From: Zoogloea ramigera
GTDB lineage: Bacteria > Pseudomonadota > Gammaproteobacteria > Burkholderiales > Rhodocyclaceae
Reading direction: 5' to 3'
Assembly (NCBI RefSeq): GCF_006539865.1
Contig: NZ_BJNV01000019.1
Span: 1-64,000, forward strand
Length of the DNA stretch: 64,000 nucleotides
Positions within the stretch are counted from its first letter, which is position 1. Each line of letters starts with the position of its first letter. Shown here in pieces: positions 1-13,500 of this stretch. Under the pieces are notes generated by a model. That model worked only from the letters and a program-made list of their open reading frames with translations, had not been told where the DNA came from and ran no database searches. The position numbers were made by a program, and so were the translations under genes.

Positions 1-2
1 CC

Positions 3-1463
3 GCGCGGCGCGGTGGTGCCGGCGCGGTGGTGCCGCCGCTCGCGGCGCAGCCCGTGCCGGCGGAACGCCCCCTCGATCTGGCGGTGGTCCGCGAACCCCT
101 CGGCCCGTTGCGCCCGATGCGCCCGCTGGTGCTGGGCAGCATCCCGGCCGGCGACGACGCGCCGCGCAGCGCCGACAGCGGCCTGCAGTCGATCGGCCTC
201 ACCGAGACCCTGGCCCTCGGTCTCGAGAAAGACCCGCGCTATCGCGCCGCCAAGGCCGACTTCCTGGCCAACGCCGAAGCCACGCCCCAGGCCCGCGCCG
301 CCTATCTGCCGACCGCCACCTACGACTTCCAGCGCAACAGCGAGAACCAGCGGATCATCAGCTCGACGATCGACGCCTACAAGGCCGTCCAGGGGCAGAC
401 CCAGCGTTACCCGGTGTTCTCCCACGTGCTCACCATCAGCCAGCCGATCATCAAGGCGCCGGCGTGGGTGAAGATGGAGCAGGCGAAGATCTCCGTCGAG
501 CAGTCGCGCCTCGCCCTCGTGGCGGCCGAACAAGACCTGATCATCCGCGTTGCCGCGGCCTACCTGAACTTGCTGGCCACCCAGGACGGCGTCGAGCTGG
601 CGAAGGCCGAGCGCGAGGCCACCGCCAAGCAGGCCGAGCAGGCCCGCGTGCGGCTCGCCTCGGGCCTCGGCACGGTCACCCAGTTCAACGAGACGGAAGG
701 GCGCTTCGCGCTCACCCAGGCCCGCGAGGTCGATGCCCTCAACAAGCTCGAGGACGCGCGTGCGGCGCTCAAGGAGATCGTCGGGGTCGAGGTGCGCAGC
801 CTCAAGCCCTTTGTGGGCGACATCGACCCGGCAGCGCCGCAGCCGGCCCAGGTGGAGCCGTGGGTCGCCGCTGCGTTGTCGCAGAACCTCGCGCTGCAGG
901 CCCGCGCGATGGCCACCGAGATCGCGGCCCTCGAGGTCAAGCGCCAGAAGGCGGGCTACCTGCCCACCGTGAGCCTCGTCGCTACCCACAGCTACAACGA
1001 CAGCCAGGGCTCGCTGTTCGGCGGCACCAGCAAGATCCAGAACACCGAGCTCGGCGTGCGCCTGAGCATGCCGATCTTCGAGGGCGGGATGACCACCTCG
1101 CTGGTGCGTGAATCCGTCGCCCGCCAGGACAAGGCCCGCGAGGAGCACGAGCAGGAATCCCGCAAGACCGAACGCCTCGCCCGCTCGGCCCTCCTCGGCG
1201 TGCAGTCCAGCGCCCAGACCCTGTCGGCGCTGCGCAAGTCGCTGGTCGCCCAGGAGAGCGCGCTGGAGGCCAAGGAGGAGGGCCTGCGCTCAGGCCTCTA
1301 TTCGGTCGTCCAGGTGGTCGACGCCTACCGGCTGTATTACGCCGCCAAGCGCGACTACCTGCAGGCGCGCTACGACTACCTGCTCAACCGCCTGAAGCTC
1401 AAGCAGTCCGTCAGCTCCCTGTCGCGCAACGATCTCGAAGATCTTGCCGAACTGCTGAAGTAG
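3..1463 (+). CDS. TolC-family outer membrane efflux protein (5' end cut by window edge)
   Basis: Outer-membrane channel of the TolC/OEP family, expected to form the trans-periplasmic exit duct of a type I-like secretion or efflux machine. About 480 residues are visible. The helical-hairpin pattern of the family is clear: a first repeat near LTETLALGLEKDPRYRAA, a long Ala/Glu/Gln-rich coiled segment in the middle, and a second repeat near the C-terminus ending in SLSRNDLEDLAELLK. The frame is open to the left edge. A GTG at 27 could be read as a start, but no signal peptide follows it, so the true start and signal peptide probably lie left of the window. It precedes the giant exoprotein gene by 69 bp, which suggests it serves as that protein's exit channel. 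Family assignment is confident; the substrate is inferred. Confidence 0.85.
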   Translation, partial: ARRGGAGAVVPPLAAQPVPAERPLDLAVVREPLGPLRPMRPLVLGSIPAGDDAPRSADSGLQSIGLTETLALGLEKDPRYRAAKADFLANAEATPQARAAYLPTATYDFQRNSENQRIISSTIDAYKAVQGQTQRYPVFSHVLTISQPIIKAPAWVKMEQAKISVEQSRLALVAAEQDLIIRVAAAYLNLLATQDGVELAKAEREATAKQAEQARVRLASGLGTVTQFNETEGRFALTQAREVDALNKLEDARAALKEIVGVEVRSLKPFVGDIDPAAPQPAQVEPWVAAALSQNLALQARAMATEIAALEVKRQKAGYLPTVSLVATHSYNDSQGSLFGGTSKIQNTELGVRLSMPIFEGGMTTSLVRESVARQDKAREEHEQESRKTERLARSALLGVQSSAQTLSALRKSLVAQESALEAKEEGLRSGLYSVVQVVDAYRLYYAAKRDYLQARYDYLLNRLKLKQSVSSLSRNDLEDLAELLK

Positions 1464-1532
1464 GCCACCACCCGCGCCACCGCAAGCCCGCAGCAACGAT
1501 GACTCCAGCCCGGCAGGGCAGGTAGGAAGATC

Positions 1533-4500
1533 ATGAAGACCACTCCGCTCCGCTCGACGCTCCTCGCCTCCAACACCGCCACCCGGCTGCGCGAGATGCT
1601 CGGCATCCCTGCCCGGGGGCGGCCCCGCAAGGCCCGCCCGGCGGTGCGCGAGCAGATGGTGATCGAGGCCATCGAGCCGCGTGTGCTGTTGTCGGCCGAG
1701 GCGCTGATCGTGCCGCCTCCGCCGCCCGCCGAGGCCCAGGTGGTGGCCGACGCGGCGGAGCTGGCGAAGGCCTCGGGGCAGCAGGCGCTGCTGCTGGCGG
1801 CGGCTTCGGGCAGCCCGGCGATCGATCTGTCCTCGATGGCGGCCGCGCCGCTGATCGACCTGGCCGGCCAGCAGGCGGCCCGCTCGGTGCAGCCCAACGA
1901 GGTCGTGTTCGTCGACCCCCGCGTCGCCGACTATCGCAAGCTCGTCGACCAGACCCTGCAGGGGCGCGGCCAGGCCGAGCCGGCGCGGGTCGAGGTGGTG
2001 GTGCTCGACCTGTCGAGCGACGGCGTCGACCAGATCGCCAACTGGCTCGGCCAGTACCAGGATGCGCCGCTGCAGGCGGTGCACATCCTGTCCCACGGCG
2101 GCAGCGGCGAGCTCAACCTCGGCACCACGGTGCTCGACGGCAGCCGGCTCGACGTCTACGCCGACCGGCTCGCCCACTGGGGCGCCGCGCTGGGCGCCGA
2201 CGCCGACCTGCTGCTGTACGGCTGCAACGTGGCCGAGGGCGAGGCGGGCCAGGCCTTCGTCGAGCGCCTCGCGCAGCTCACCGGCGCCGACGTTGCCGCC
2301 TCCGACGACCGCACCGGCAGCGCGGCGCTGGGCGGTGACTGGCAGCTCGAGACGCGCACCGGCGGCATCGAGGCGCTCGCCCTGACGCCCGGCCTTGCTT
2401 ACGACCACCTGCTGTCGTCGGTCACCCCGTCCAAGGGCGGTGACACCGCCAACGCGGTGGCCAGCGCTGGCGCCCAGGCTGCGTTTCGCGCCGCCGCCAA
2501 CCTCGGCACCCAGCTCGATGTGAGCAGCGAGCTCAGCTACGCGCTGCCGATGGCCGACCTGCCCTTCAGTGGCCTGATCCGCACCGCCGATGGTCGCACC
2601 CTGGGCGATGTGCTGTCCTTCCGCACCACCGCCGGCTCGACGGTGCTCGACGACTACCTGGCAAGCACCGCCAGCCCCACCATGGGCGGGCTGATGGATC
2701 GCCTCGGCGACTACCTCAACGGCCGCGGCGCCTACAGCAGCCTCGAATCGCTGGTCGACAACGCGGCCGGCAGCCCCTCCATCGCCTTCTCGGCGAGCGG
2801 CGACAGCCTCACGGTCAACCTCAGCCTGTCCCGCAGCTTCCTGCAGCCCTTCGGCTTCGGCGAAAAGCTCAAGCCGCTGGGTTTCGATTTCCAGAGCGGG
2901 CAGGGCGTGAGCCTGGTGGCCGACATCCACTTTGGCGCCACCTACGACTTCAGCGTGGGCTCGGTGCAGCTGAACACCCTCGACGCCCGCATCCATGCCC
3001 CGTCGGAAACCTTCAATGCCGGCGTGGTGCTGGGGGTTCTCGACGCCCAGGCCAGCGGCAGCCTGGCCTTCGACACCGGCACCATCGCCTTCGCCGCCAC
3101 TTCTGCGCTGGTGGAGCAGGGTTCCCCGCTCGCGATGTTCTACACCCAGGTCAAGAGCCCCTTCGCGTCCGACTACCAGTCGGGCGACAACCGCATCAGC
3201 CGCTCCGGCAGCCAGCCCAGCGTATTTGCCAACGCCGAGTTCGACATCGGCGGCGCCCTCGGCGGCACGGCCCTGTCCGCCATTGCCGGCGGCACGCCCC
3301 ACGTCAGCCTCAGCTTCGGCGGCCTCACGGTGAACGAGACGATCGTCAACCGCAGCACGCCGGTGCTCAGCGGCACCGCTACGGTGCTGAGCGGGCAGCA
3401 GCTCCTCGTCAGCGTGAGCAACGGCAGCAACACCGTGACCTACGCCGCCACCCCCGACAGCAACGGCAACTGGACCGTCGACATGGCCACGGCCAGCGCC
3501 CAGTCCGGCTCGCTGACCCTGGTGAATGGCCAGACCTACACCGTCACCGCGCAGATCAAGCGCGGCAGCCAGGTGTCGGCATCGGCCAGCGTCGACCTCG
3601 TCGTGGCCACCGGCGGCCTGCAGGCGCAGTCGATCTCCGCCCACACCCTCACGCCCACCCTCGGCGGCGCCGCCACCCTGTTGTCCGGCCAGACCTTCCG
3701 GGTCACGCTCACCGACCAGGCCGACCCGGCCCAGACCGCCACCTACGCCGTCACGCCCTCGGGCGGCGCGTGGGCCCTCAACCTTGCCAGCGCGGTGCCC
3801 GTGGCGGGCGCGCTGACCCTGGTGAACGGGCACAGCTATTCGATCCAGGCGCAGATCCTCGAAGGCGGCCAGGTCTGGTCCGCCGCCACCGCGAGCCTGC
3901 TCGTCAACACCGCCCTCGGCAGCACCACCGTGACGGCCACCGTGAACGGCACGGCCAGCGCCGTGGCGCGGCTCACCGGCTCCCAGAGCGGCTCGGTGCC
4001 GTGGTCGTCGATCCAGCCGGCGCCGCTCACCCTCGCCACCACCCATTTCAGCGGGCTGCAGGCCTTCTCCAGCCTCGACGCCACCGAGCTGGTGGGCATG
4101 CTGCGCGACCTCGGCAGCTACCTTGAGCTGCTGCGTGACTCCGGCCGCTTCGACGCGCTGCTGCCCTTCACCAACGTCAAGCTCGGCTCGGCGCTGGATT
4201 TCAGCGCGGCGATGCGGCAGGTGCTCGACGAGCAGCTCACCGTCACCCTGCTGTCCGGCCTCACCGGCAGCGCAGCGGTGTCGCCGGTGCTGGCGGGCGA
4301 TACGGCCTTCGACCTGTACATCCAGCGCCCGGCCGACGATCGGCCGTCGGTGCTCACCATCACCGTGGCGGCCGCCGAGACGGCCGGCTTCAAGCACATC
4401 GACCAGCTCGCCGCGCTGCTCGGCCAGAAGATCGCCACCGCAGCCAACGGCCTGCTCGGCTGGGACGGCGGCCTGTTCGAAATCAGCGAGACCCTCAAGG

Positions 4501-7500
4501 GCGGCCTCGCCATCGACGCATCCACCCACACCGACGAGGAGCAGACGCTGCGCATCCACGCCACCGCGGGCAGCTACGCGCTGAAGCTCGGCAACGGCGG
4601 TGCGGCCACCGACGCGATCCCGGTGCTGGCCTCGCCGATCGAGGTGCAGCAGGCGCTGGAGGCCGTGCTGGGCGTCGGCAACGTGGTCGTCACCGGCCGC
4701 GCCAAGTATTACCAGGTGCAATTCACCGGCGCGCTGGCGGGCACCGACCAGGCTGCCCTGCAGGTGTTGCCGGGCGGCGACGTGGTGGCCGGCAGCGTCA
4801 TCGACGTCACCGCCAGCGAGCTCTCCCGCGGCAGCGACGGGCGGATGTGGGGCAAGCTCAACCTCAGCCAGGCGGTGCCGGGCGAGTTCTCGGTGCTGCG
4901 GGTGGCCGGGGCGAGCGGCCTCAGCATCCAGCAGGTCGCGGCGGGCACGGATTCCGTCGAGGCGGTCCAGCGCCTGTTCATCGTGCATGGCGGTGCGGGC
5001 ACCTTCACCCTCAAGGGCACCGACACGGCGGGTGTGGCCTTCAGCACCGCCGCGCTGGCCTGGAACGCCAGCACCGCCGACATCGCCAACGCCCTCCACG
5101 CGGCCTTGCCCGGCGTCACCGGGCTGTCGGTGGCCGACGTGTCGCCCGACTACGCCGCCGACAACCTCACCCGCGTCTTCGACATCGCCTTCGGCAAAAA
5201 GAATGCCACCGACTACGGCACCTACGCCGCAATGACCGTCGAGACCGCCGGCTGGGCCAGCAGCGTGCCGGCCCACGCCCTCGTCGTGACGCAGCAGACG
5301 GTGGCCGCCGCCGTCGGCGCCACACCGGCGGCCAATGAGGTCCAGCGCCTGAGCATCTCGAATGCCAACGGCGGCAGCTTCTCGTTCGGCGCCACGCTGG
5401 ATTCGCTGTTTTACCAGAGCGCGAGCCTGGCTTACGGCAGTTCTGCCGCCGCCATGCAGACGGCGCTGGTGGACATGCTCAAGCTGTGGAAGCCCGCGCT
5501 CGGCAGCGCCGACGTGACGGTGACCGCCGTCGCCGGCAAGAGCAACACCTGGGACATCGCCTTCACCGGCGCGCTGGCCGCCACCGACATGCCGCAGCTG
5601 CGGGTCAACTCGCTGGCGCTCACCTCGCCGGCGGGCGGCACCTACGGCTCCATGGCGCGCCTCGGCTTCGCCGTGGCCGGGCAGGAGTTCCAGATCGCCG
5701 GCGTCACCCGCTTCGCCACCCTCAATGAGCTGATGGCCCGCTTCCAGCAGGCGATCAGCGCCAGCGGGCTGTCGGTGAGCCCGGCCTACGACGCCGCCAC
5801 CCGCAGCCTCGTCTTCCAGGTTCGGCTGGCCCTGCCGCAGAGCACCGAGGCGATCGCCATCAGCCTCGGCGAGCAGGTCGGCGAGCTGTCGTCCCTGACC
5901 GTCGATTCAAGCCTCGACTTCACCTCCAGCACCGCCTTCGAAACCCGGATCGGCTTCGACTTCCAGAACCTCAACACCTTCGCCCTGCGCGCGGCCGGTG
6001 CCTACGGCGCCACCCTCACCGCCAACGCCAGCGACACCTCGGCGGTGAAGTGGAGCGCCGGCTTCATGGGGCTGTTCCCGCCGGGCACGTCCAGCTTCTC
6101 GCTGGTGTTCGACGGCGAAAACTACGATCTGAGCCTCGACTCCGCCGCCACCAGCAGCAACACCACCCGCGCCGACCTCGTCGCTGACATCCAGGGCGTG
6201 CTGGGGGGGCAGGCGGTGCTATCGGGTGGCGTGCTCGACCGGCTCGGCTTCCACAATCTGGGCGAGGCGGTGACGGCCGGGCTGAGCTCGGGCAACCAGC
6301 TCCAGCTGTCGTTCGGCGTACCGGTGAGCAACGCCAAGCTCGTCATCGCCAACCCCAACGACGCCCTGCAGGCTGTGTTCGGCTTCAGGACCAGCACAGT
6401 CTATCCGTCCGCCAGGGCGGTCACGCTGGCCACCAACGGGCAGCTCTCGGCCGCCGCCCACTTCCAACTCAAGGTGGACCAGTCCGACGCCGTGGCGGTC
6501 ACCGTTGCGGCGGACGCCGGCAACACCTCGGCCGCCGACCTCGTCGCCGACCTCAACGCTGCCCTCAACGCCACGTCGGTTGCCGGGCACGCCTACCTCG
6601 GCAGCGGCGGGCTCGGTTTCTCCAGCCTCGGCCAGGCCGTGCAGGCCATCCTCAACAACGGCCAGATCGAGCTCGTCACCCAGTCGTCGAAGCTGGCCTC
6701 GCTGCAGATCCTCGTCAGCGGCCGCGACACCGCCACCACCGAGCTGGGCTTCACGCCCGGCCAGTTCGCCAGCACCAACGGCGCCTATGTCTTTCTGCAG
6801 GACGCCAGTGTTGCCGCAAGTTATTCGGCGGTCGTCCACGGCCAGGCCGGCAGCACGCCGGCCAGCCTCGCCACCGCCGGCCAGGCCACCCTCGGCATGC
6901 TCGACCTCAGCTTCACCGGGCTCTTGGCAGACTACGGCGGCAGCATGGCCTTCAGCCTGCGCAACGGCCTCACCGGCGCGGCCCACGACCGCATCAGCCT
7001 CAACGCGCTCTACGACTCCGCCGCCAGCCAGACCGCGCTGCTCGGCCTTGGCAGCGACCTCACCACCTCAAGCAGCGTCTCGGCCACTGCCGCGCCCTTC
7101 CAGAGCAACGGCCAGCTGCTGCGCGACGTGGGCCTGTCGGTCACCGTCGGCACCACCGTGCTCGATGTGGTCGTCACCCAGGCCGCGGCCAGCAACAACA
7201 GCTCCATCGACGACCTCGCCGCCGACGTGGACGCGGCGATCCACGCGGCCCTCGTCAGCCAGCAGGGCGCCGACCCCTACGTTGCCCACAGCTTCGTCAG
7301 CGTCACCGACATCGGCACCGTCGCCAGCCCGCTGCGTGTGCTCAGCTTCACCGCACCCACCACCACCCTGACCCTGGCCGACCACCCCGCCCAGATCTAC
7401 GATGCCGCCACCGGCCGGCTCGCCACCGACCTGCGCCTCTCCGTCGCCGTGGCCGGCCTCGCCAGCCCCGTGGACGTGCTGGTGCGCAGCGCCGACACCA

Positions 7501-10500
7501 GCGCCAACACATCCCTGGCCGACCTGATCGGCAGCGTCTCCGACGCCATCGACCTGGCCCTCGCCGCGGCCCGCAGCAACACCACCGACGTGGCCGTGCA
7601 GGCCAGCATCGACGCCCTCATCGCCGCCACCGACCTGGTCGGGCAGAGCGGCGGGGCGCTCACCCTCAAGGGCGGCGTGGTGACCGCCAAGGCCATCACC
7701 CTCAAGAACCTCGCCGTCGCCGGCCGCCTGCTGGAGGGCGACTTCATCACCGCGCCGGTGTATCGCAACGCGGCCGGTACGCCCGGCAGCGCGCCGCTGG
7801 CGAGCCTGCAGTTCTCTGGCCTCGGGCTGCTCACGCCGGCGGCCATCACCGCCCAGGGGCTTGTGCCGTCCACCACCATCACGATCTCGGTGAGCAACAC
7901 GGCGGCCCTGTTCGCCGGCGCCGAGGCCGAGGCCACCGTGACCGTGGTGCCCAGCAACGGGCTGGGCGTGCTCACCCCGCTCAAGGACATCGCCTGGAGC
8001 GACATCAAGGCCGACCTCGGCCAGCTCGGCAGCCTCGTCGGTGATCTCGGCAAGCTCGGCGCCTTTGGCGAACTTGGCCGCGCCTTGCCGCTGCTGGGCA
8101 CCAGCGTCTCCGATCTGTTCGATTTCACGGCGCGCTTTGCCGCCATCGACAGCACCCTCACCAGCCAGGGCGCCATCGGCCTCAACGGCCTGCAGGCCGC
8201 GCTGGCCAGCGCCTTCGGTGTGGATGCCGCGGCCATCTCCCTCAGCCTCGACAGCACCAGCGGCAGCGAGGCCCTGCGCGTCACCCTGCCTTACCGGGTG
8301 CTCATCGACAGCGCCGTGTCGCTCGAGCTGATCTTCAACGACGAGGCGCTCCTCGGCCTCTTCTCGCCCGCCCAGCAGGCCATGCTGGCCGGGCTGGTGG
8401 GTTCGATCACCCGCCTCAAGGATTCGGCCGGCGCCGCCAAGTTGCAACTGCACGCCGACCTCACCTTCAACCTCGACTTCGGCATCGATCTCAGCAACAC
8501 CGCCAAGAAGGGCCAGGTCTTCCTCTTCGACCGCAGCGACGCCGGCGCCGCCGGGCTGGCCGGCGACAGCGGCACCTTTGCCCGCCTCGACGCGCTCACG
8601 GCCACCGGCGCGGGCCTCGATTTCGAGTCGAGCCAGGGCATCTACCGGCTCGGCATCGCCGGCGGCAGCGCGACGGTGAGCGTGGCCGCCGGCAGCGGCT
8701 TCGCGCTCCAGTCGGATGCCAGCGACGGTGCGGCGGACGGCCGGCTCTACCTGCGCAGCTACGGCCAGCTCGACACGGCCGCCGCCAGCGCGCTGAAGGC
8801 CTCCAACTTCGGGGTCTTCTTCGACGGCAGCGCGTCGGCCACCCTGCCGATGACGCTCAAGGTGTCCGACCAGCTCGGCCAGCTGGCGATGGAGCAGATC
8901 GACGGCTTCATCAACCCGCTGCCCCTGGGCAAGATGGAGATCGCCTACCGCAACCTCGGCGACAGCTTCGCAAAGATGGGCGGGAAGGGCGGTATCGCGC
9001 TGCTCGACGCCAGCGAGGCCATCGACAGCCATGCGGTGATCTCGAGCCAGATCACCCAGGCCGTGCTGCCCGCGCGGCCGGTCATCGCCAGTGGCAGCGG
9101 CACCTCGACACCCGAAGGCGCGCCGGTGGACAACGACAACGAAGGCGGCCTCAGCACCACCAACCCCGACCCCTACATCAGCTCCACCGAGGGCGCCGGT
9201 GCCAGCACGACGCCCTCCGGCGTGTCGGTGGGCAGCGGCAGCCTGTTCGGTAGCGGAGCCGCCAATCCGTCGGCAAGCGGCTTCGACATCAGCCTGGTGT
9301 TGCCCGATTTCGAATACTGGCAGCTCCAGCTCGGCCAGGTGCTCAAGGCCGCCGTTGGCGAGAGCTGCGACCCGGACAAGCCCATCAACGGCCCGCTGAT
9401 CTTCCTGCTGCGCGACCCGACGATCATCGTCAACACCGTCGACAAGGTGCTCGAGAGCATCCAGAAGGGCCTCGACGCCTTCAGCAGCGTGCTCGACCTG
9501 CCCATCATCGGCGACCAGCTGCAGGAGGCCACCCAGTTCGTCGCCAGCCTGCGCGGCAACGTGGTGGACGCCATCAAGACCGCGCTGGCCAACGCGGTGG
9601 ATGTGTACGGCGGGCTCGACAACGCCCTCCGCATGAGCCTGTTCGACATGCTCACCACCGACACCAACGGTGACTACGTCATCCAGGCCGGCGAAATCAA
9701 CAGCAACGTCTTCCTCAACTTCCTGCGCGACTACAACGGCGACCAGCTGATCACCCCCGACGACATCGTCGTAGAGTACCTCGCCGGCTTCAGCCAGCCC
9801 GAGCTCGACCCCGCGCTGGGCGAATACCTTGGCACAAGCGAAGGCAACCCGGTGCCGGCGGTCATTGCCGGCCAGCGCACCGCGTGGGTCACGTCGGGCC
9901 TCAACGTCGTCCAGCGCGACGCCGACGGCAACATCATCTACCACGACGACGGCACGCCCTGCTACGTGGGCGAGGCCGGCCAGGTGGTGCTCGACCAGAG
10001 CCTGTTGCGCATCGTCGACGACATCGCCGACGCAATCGACAGCGTCCAGGCGACGGCCGGTGAGCTCTTCGACCTGTTCAGCGGCATCGCCGAGCAGCCG
10101 AGCTTCTTCAGCAGCCTCACCAAGATCGTCACCTTCATTGCCGACAAGGCCGCCGGCGGCTACGACTACCAGCAGCTGCTCACCGACGTGTTCGGCGCCG
10201 GCGTCACCGCCGCCGTGCTCACCGACGTGGCCGACGGCTTCCGGCCCTCCACCGGCGCGCTGGCCGCCGACGCGGCGGTGCTCAAGGCCAACCTCGTCAA
10301 CGGCACCCACTACGTGCCGAAGGCCGTGCTCAGCGAGTTCAAGCAGGCCATCAAGGACCAGGCCGCCGAGGTCGCCGCCCAGGTGGCGATCAACCAGAGC
10401 ACGGCCATCCAGTTCCGCATGAACCTCGGCCAGACCTACACGCCGAGCCTCGGCCTGTCCTTCGACATCGGCGTGCCGGGCCTCAACCTGGGCCTCGACG

Positions 10501-13500
10501 GCGGCATCGGCCTCGAGCTCAACTGGGATCTCTACCTCGGCTTCGGGGTGGATGTGACCGACGGCTTCTACGTCATCACCAACATGCCCGGCAACGCCGG
10601 CATCGGCCAGCTCACCACCTACAGCAGCGACCCCGCGCTGAAGGGCGTCGCGACGGGCATCGCCGACAACGCCCGCGACGCCTACATCGACAACCTGTGG
10701 CTGGTCGGCAAGCCTGGCCAGACCGCGGCCGTCAAGGAGCTGCAGGCCACCGTTGACGTCTTCCTGGCCCCCGGCGCCGGCAACAATCCGGCCCAGCTCA
10801 ACGCCGAGCTGTTCTTCCTGAACGGCACCATGACCGACAACTGGGACGGCTGGATCAAGGACAACGACACGGGCATCTGGGGCAGCGGCACCGACTCGAT
10901 GGGCCGCCTCAGCGGCACCCAGAACGCCAACTACGGCCGCACCACGTCCATGTTCGACGGCGACAGCGGCGCCGACGGCTCGCGCACCCGGCTGCAGTTG
11001 CACTTCGGGGTCGACCTCAAGGACGTCGGCCTGTTCGGCATCGCGGCGTTGTCGGGCTTCACCAATGGCCGCCTCACCTTCACCGACCTCAGCAACGCCA
11101 AGCTCGCCGACCTCATCAAGGTGGACTGGGACGCCAAGGCCCAGATCAACCTGCATATGGAGCTCGGCGTGTCGCTGGGCGGCGAGGGCTACCTGCCGTC
11201 CATCGTCGGCGACTTCCACATGACGTGGATGGCCAACAACAAGAACCAGTACGTCCAGAAGATCGACCAGTTCTTTGCCTCCGGCTACGACAAGCTGTTC
11301 AAGGTCGGCGCGCCGAGCATCTGGTTCTCGGATGTTTACCTGGACGCGGGCACCTTCTTTACCCGCTTCCTGAACCCGATCGCCAAGGTGATCCAGGACG
11401 TCACCGACCCGATCATGCCGGTCATCAACGCCCTGACCACGCCTATTCCCGGCATCTCCAGCCTCATGGGCCGCGATTATTCGGTGGTCGACCTGGCCTC
11501 CGACATGTCGGCCCTGTTCGGTGGCATCTCCAGGGTGGATTTCATCATCGCCATGGTGCGCCTGCTCGACGTGATCGACGGGCTGCCGACGAGTGCCGCG
11601 CGCATGTTGATCCCGGTCGCCCAGTCGCTCATCGTCTCGGGCACCCGCGACCGCAAGCTCAACCTCGCCGCGCTGCCGGCGCTGCCGGGCATCCCCAACA
11701 TCGACGTGCCGGTCGATCTGCCCTACCTCAATCTCGCCGACGTCGCGGTCAAGGACGGCAGCCTGGAGTTCAGCCTGTCGGCCGGCGTGGGCTGGAAGAC
11801 GGACACGAGCCTGCTCGAGATCTTCAAGGGCAACCTGCCGCCGCTGTCCTTCGATTTCGCGCTCAACGCCGACGTCAAGGTGCCCGCGCCCTACATCGAC
11901 GTGACCCCGGTTAACTTCACCGTCCCGGGCGTCCTCGACCGCAGCGGCAACGTCGCCCAGTTCACCCTCAACATCAAGGCCGGCTGGCCGGATCTGCGCC
12001 TCTCCGACATCCTCAGCGGCAACTTCGCGCCGCGGTTCGACGTGACGGTGGTGATGCCCGACATCGACCTCACGCCCGACCTGCTGCCGCAACTCAAGCT
12101 GCTGCTGCCCAAGATGAGCTGGTCCATCGGCAGCAAGACTTGGGAATGGGCCGCCGGCGGCGAGGTGGACATCCGCTGGCCGGACGCGGTGCAGCCCTTC
12201 GTCAGTGCCAGCAACGTCAAGACCATCGACCTCACCGGCGCGTCCTTCAATGTCGTGCTGCCCACCATCGCCGCCTTCCTGCACACCGTGCAGGTCAAGT
12301 GGCCCACCGTGCATTGGGTCGGCCTCGGCAAGGAGTTCGTCTGGGAACAGACCAGCCACACCAACCTCGGCTGGAGCAGCCTCATCAGCGACGCCGGCCT
12401 GCTGTCGGCCCTCGTCGATCCGTCGAAGACCGTCGTCGTCGAGATGCCCGACGTGTGGCTGCCCAGCATCAGCCTGGCCGACCTGCTGCCCACCATTGAT
12501 TGGTCGATCAGCCTGCCCGGCCTGCCCTCGCTGCCCAGCATCAACATCGGCCTGCCCAACATCGACGTGCCCGGCCAGCAGACCGTCGGCCCGATGGACG
12601 CCCTCAACAGCTTCAAGGACAAGCTCAAGAAGCCGGGCAACGCGCTCACCTTCCCGATCCTCGACGACCCGCTCACCGCGGTCATCAACATGCTCACCGG
12701 CAAGCCCGCCGACCTGATGCTGTTCCGCCCGCAGAACCTCGAGGTGAAGGTCGGCTTCCGGGTGTCCTATCCGATCTACCCGCCGCTCTACGTGGGCATC
12801 GGCGGCGAGATCAAGCTGTCGGCCTCGCTCGCGCTCGGCTTCGATACCTACGGCATCAGCAAGTTCTTCGACAGCCACAACATCGTCGACATCTTCGATG
12901 GCTTCTATGTGAGCGACAACATCGTCAATGGCGTCGACCTCCCCGAGGTGCGCCTCGACGCCAAGCTGGCCGCCTTTGCCGAGCTCAACGCCTTCATCGT
13001 GCGCGGCGGCGTGGAGGGCGGCATCCGCATGACCGGCACCCTCGATATCTACGACGAGAACCGCGACAACAAGTACCGCGCCTCCGAGCTCATCGCCGCG
13101 GTATCCGAAGACCCCCTCGACGTGGTCTCGATGAGCCTGCGCGGCTCGGCCTACATCGCCGCCTACGTCGACATCTTCCTGCTGTTCGACTGGGAGCGGG
13201 TGTGGGAATGGACCTTCATGGACGTCACCCTGTTCACCTGGGAGCACGACCCGGCGGCCAAGAAGCCCATCCTCGGCACCATGGCCGGCTCCACGCTGAG
13301 CCTCAACGCCGGCTCCGGCGTGGGCAGCATCGACGGCCAGGAGTCGGTGACCAACACCTCCGCCGACCGCAAGCGCCGCAGCACCGATGACGGTAACGAG
13401 AGCTACACGCTCACCGGCAGCGGCGGCACCGTGAACATCTCGGCCACCCTCACCAACGGCCAGACCTACACCAAGACCTTCGTCGGCGTCTCCAAGGTCA

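Noticed and set aside
1290-5276. A 1,328-codon antisense open frame
   Set aside because: Same cause as above. It overlaps the TolC-like gene end and the DUF4347 region, both well supported on +.
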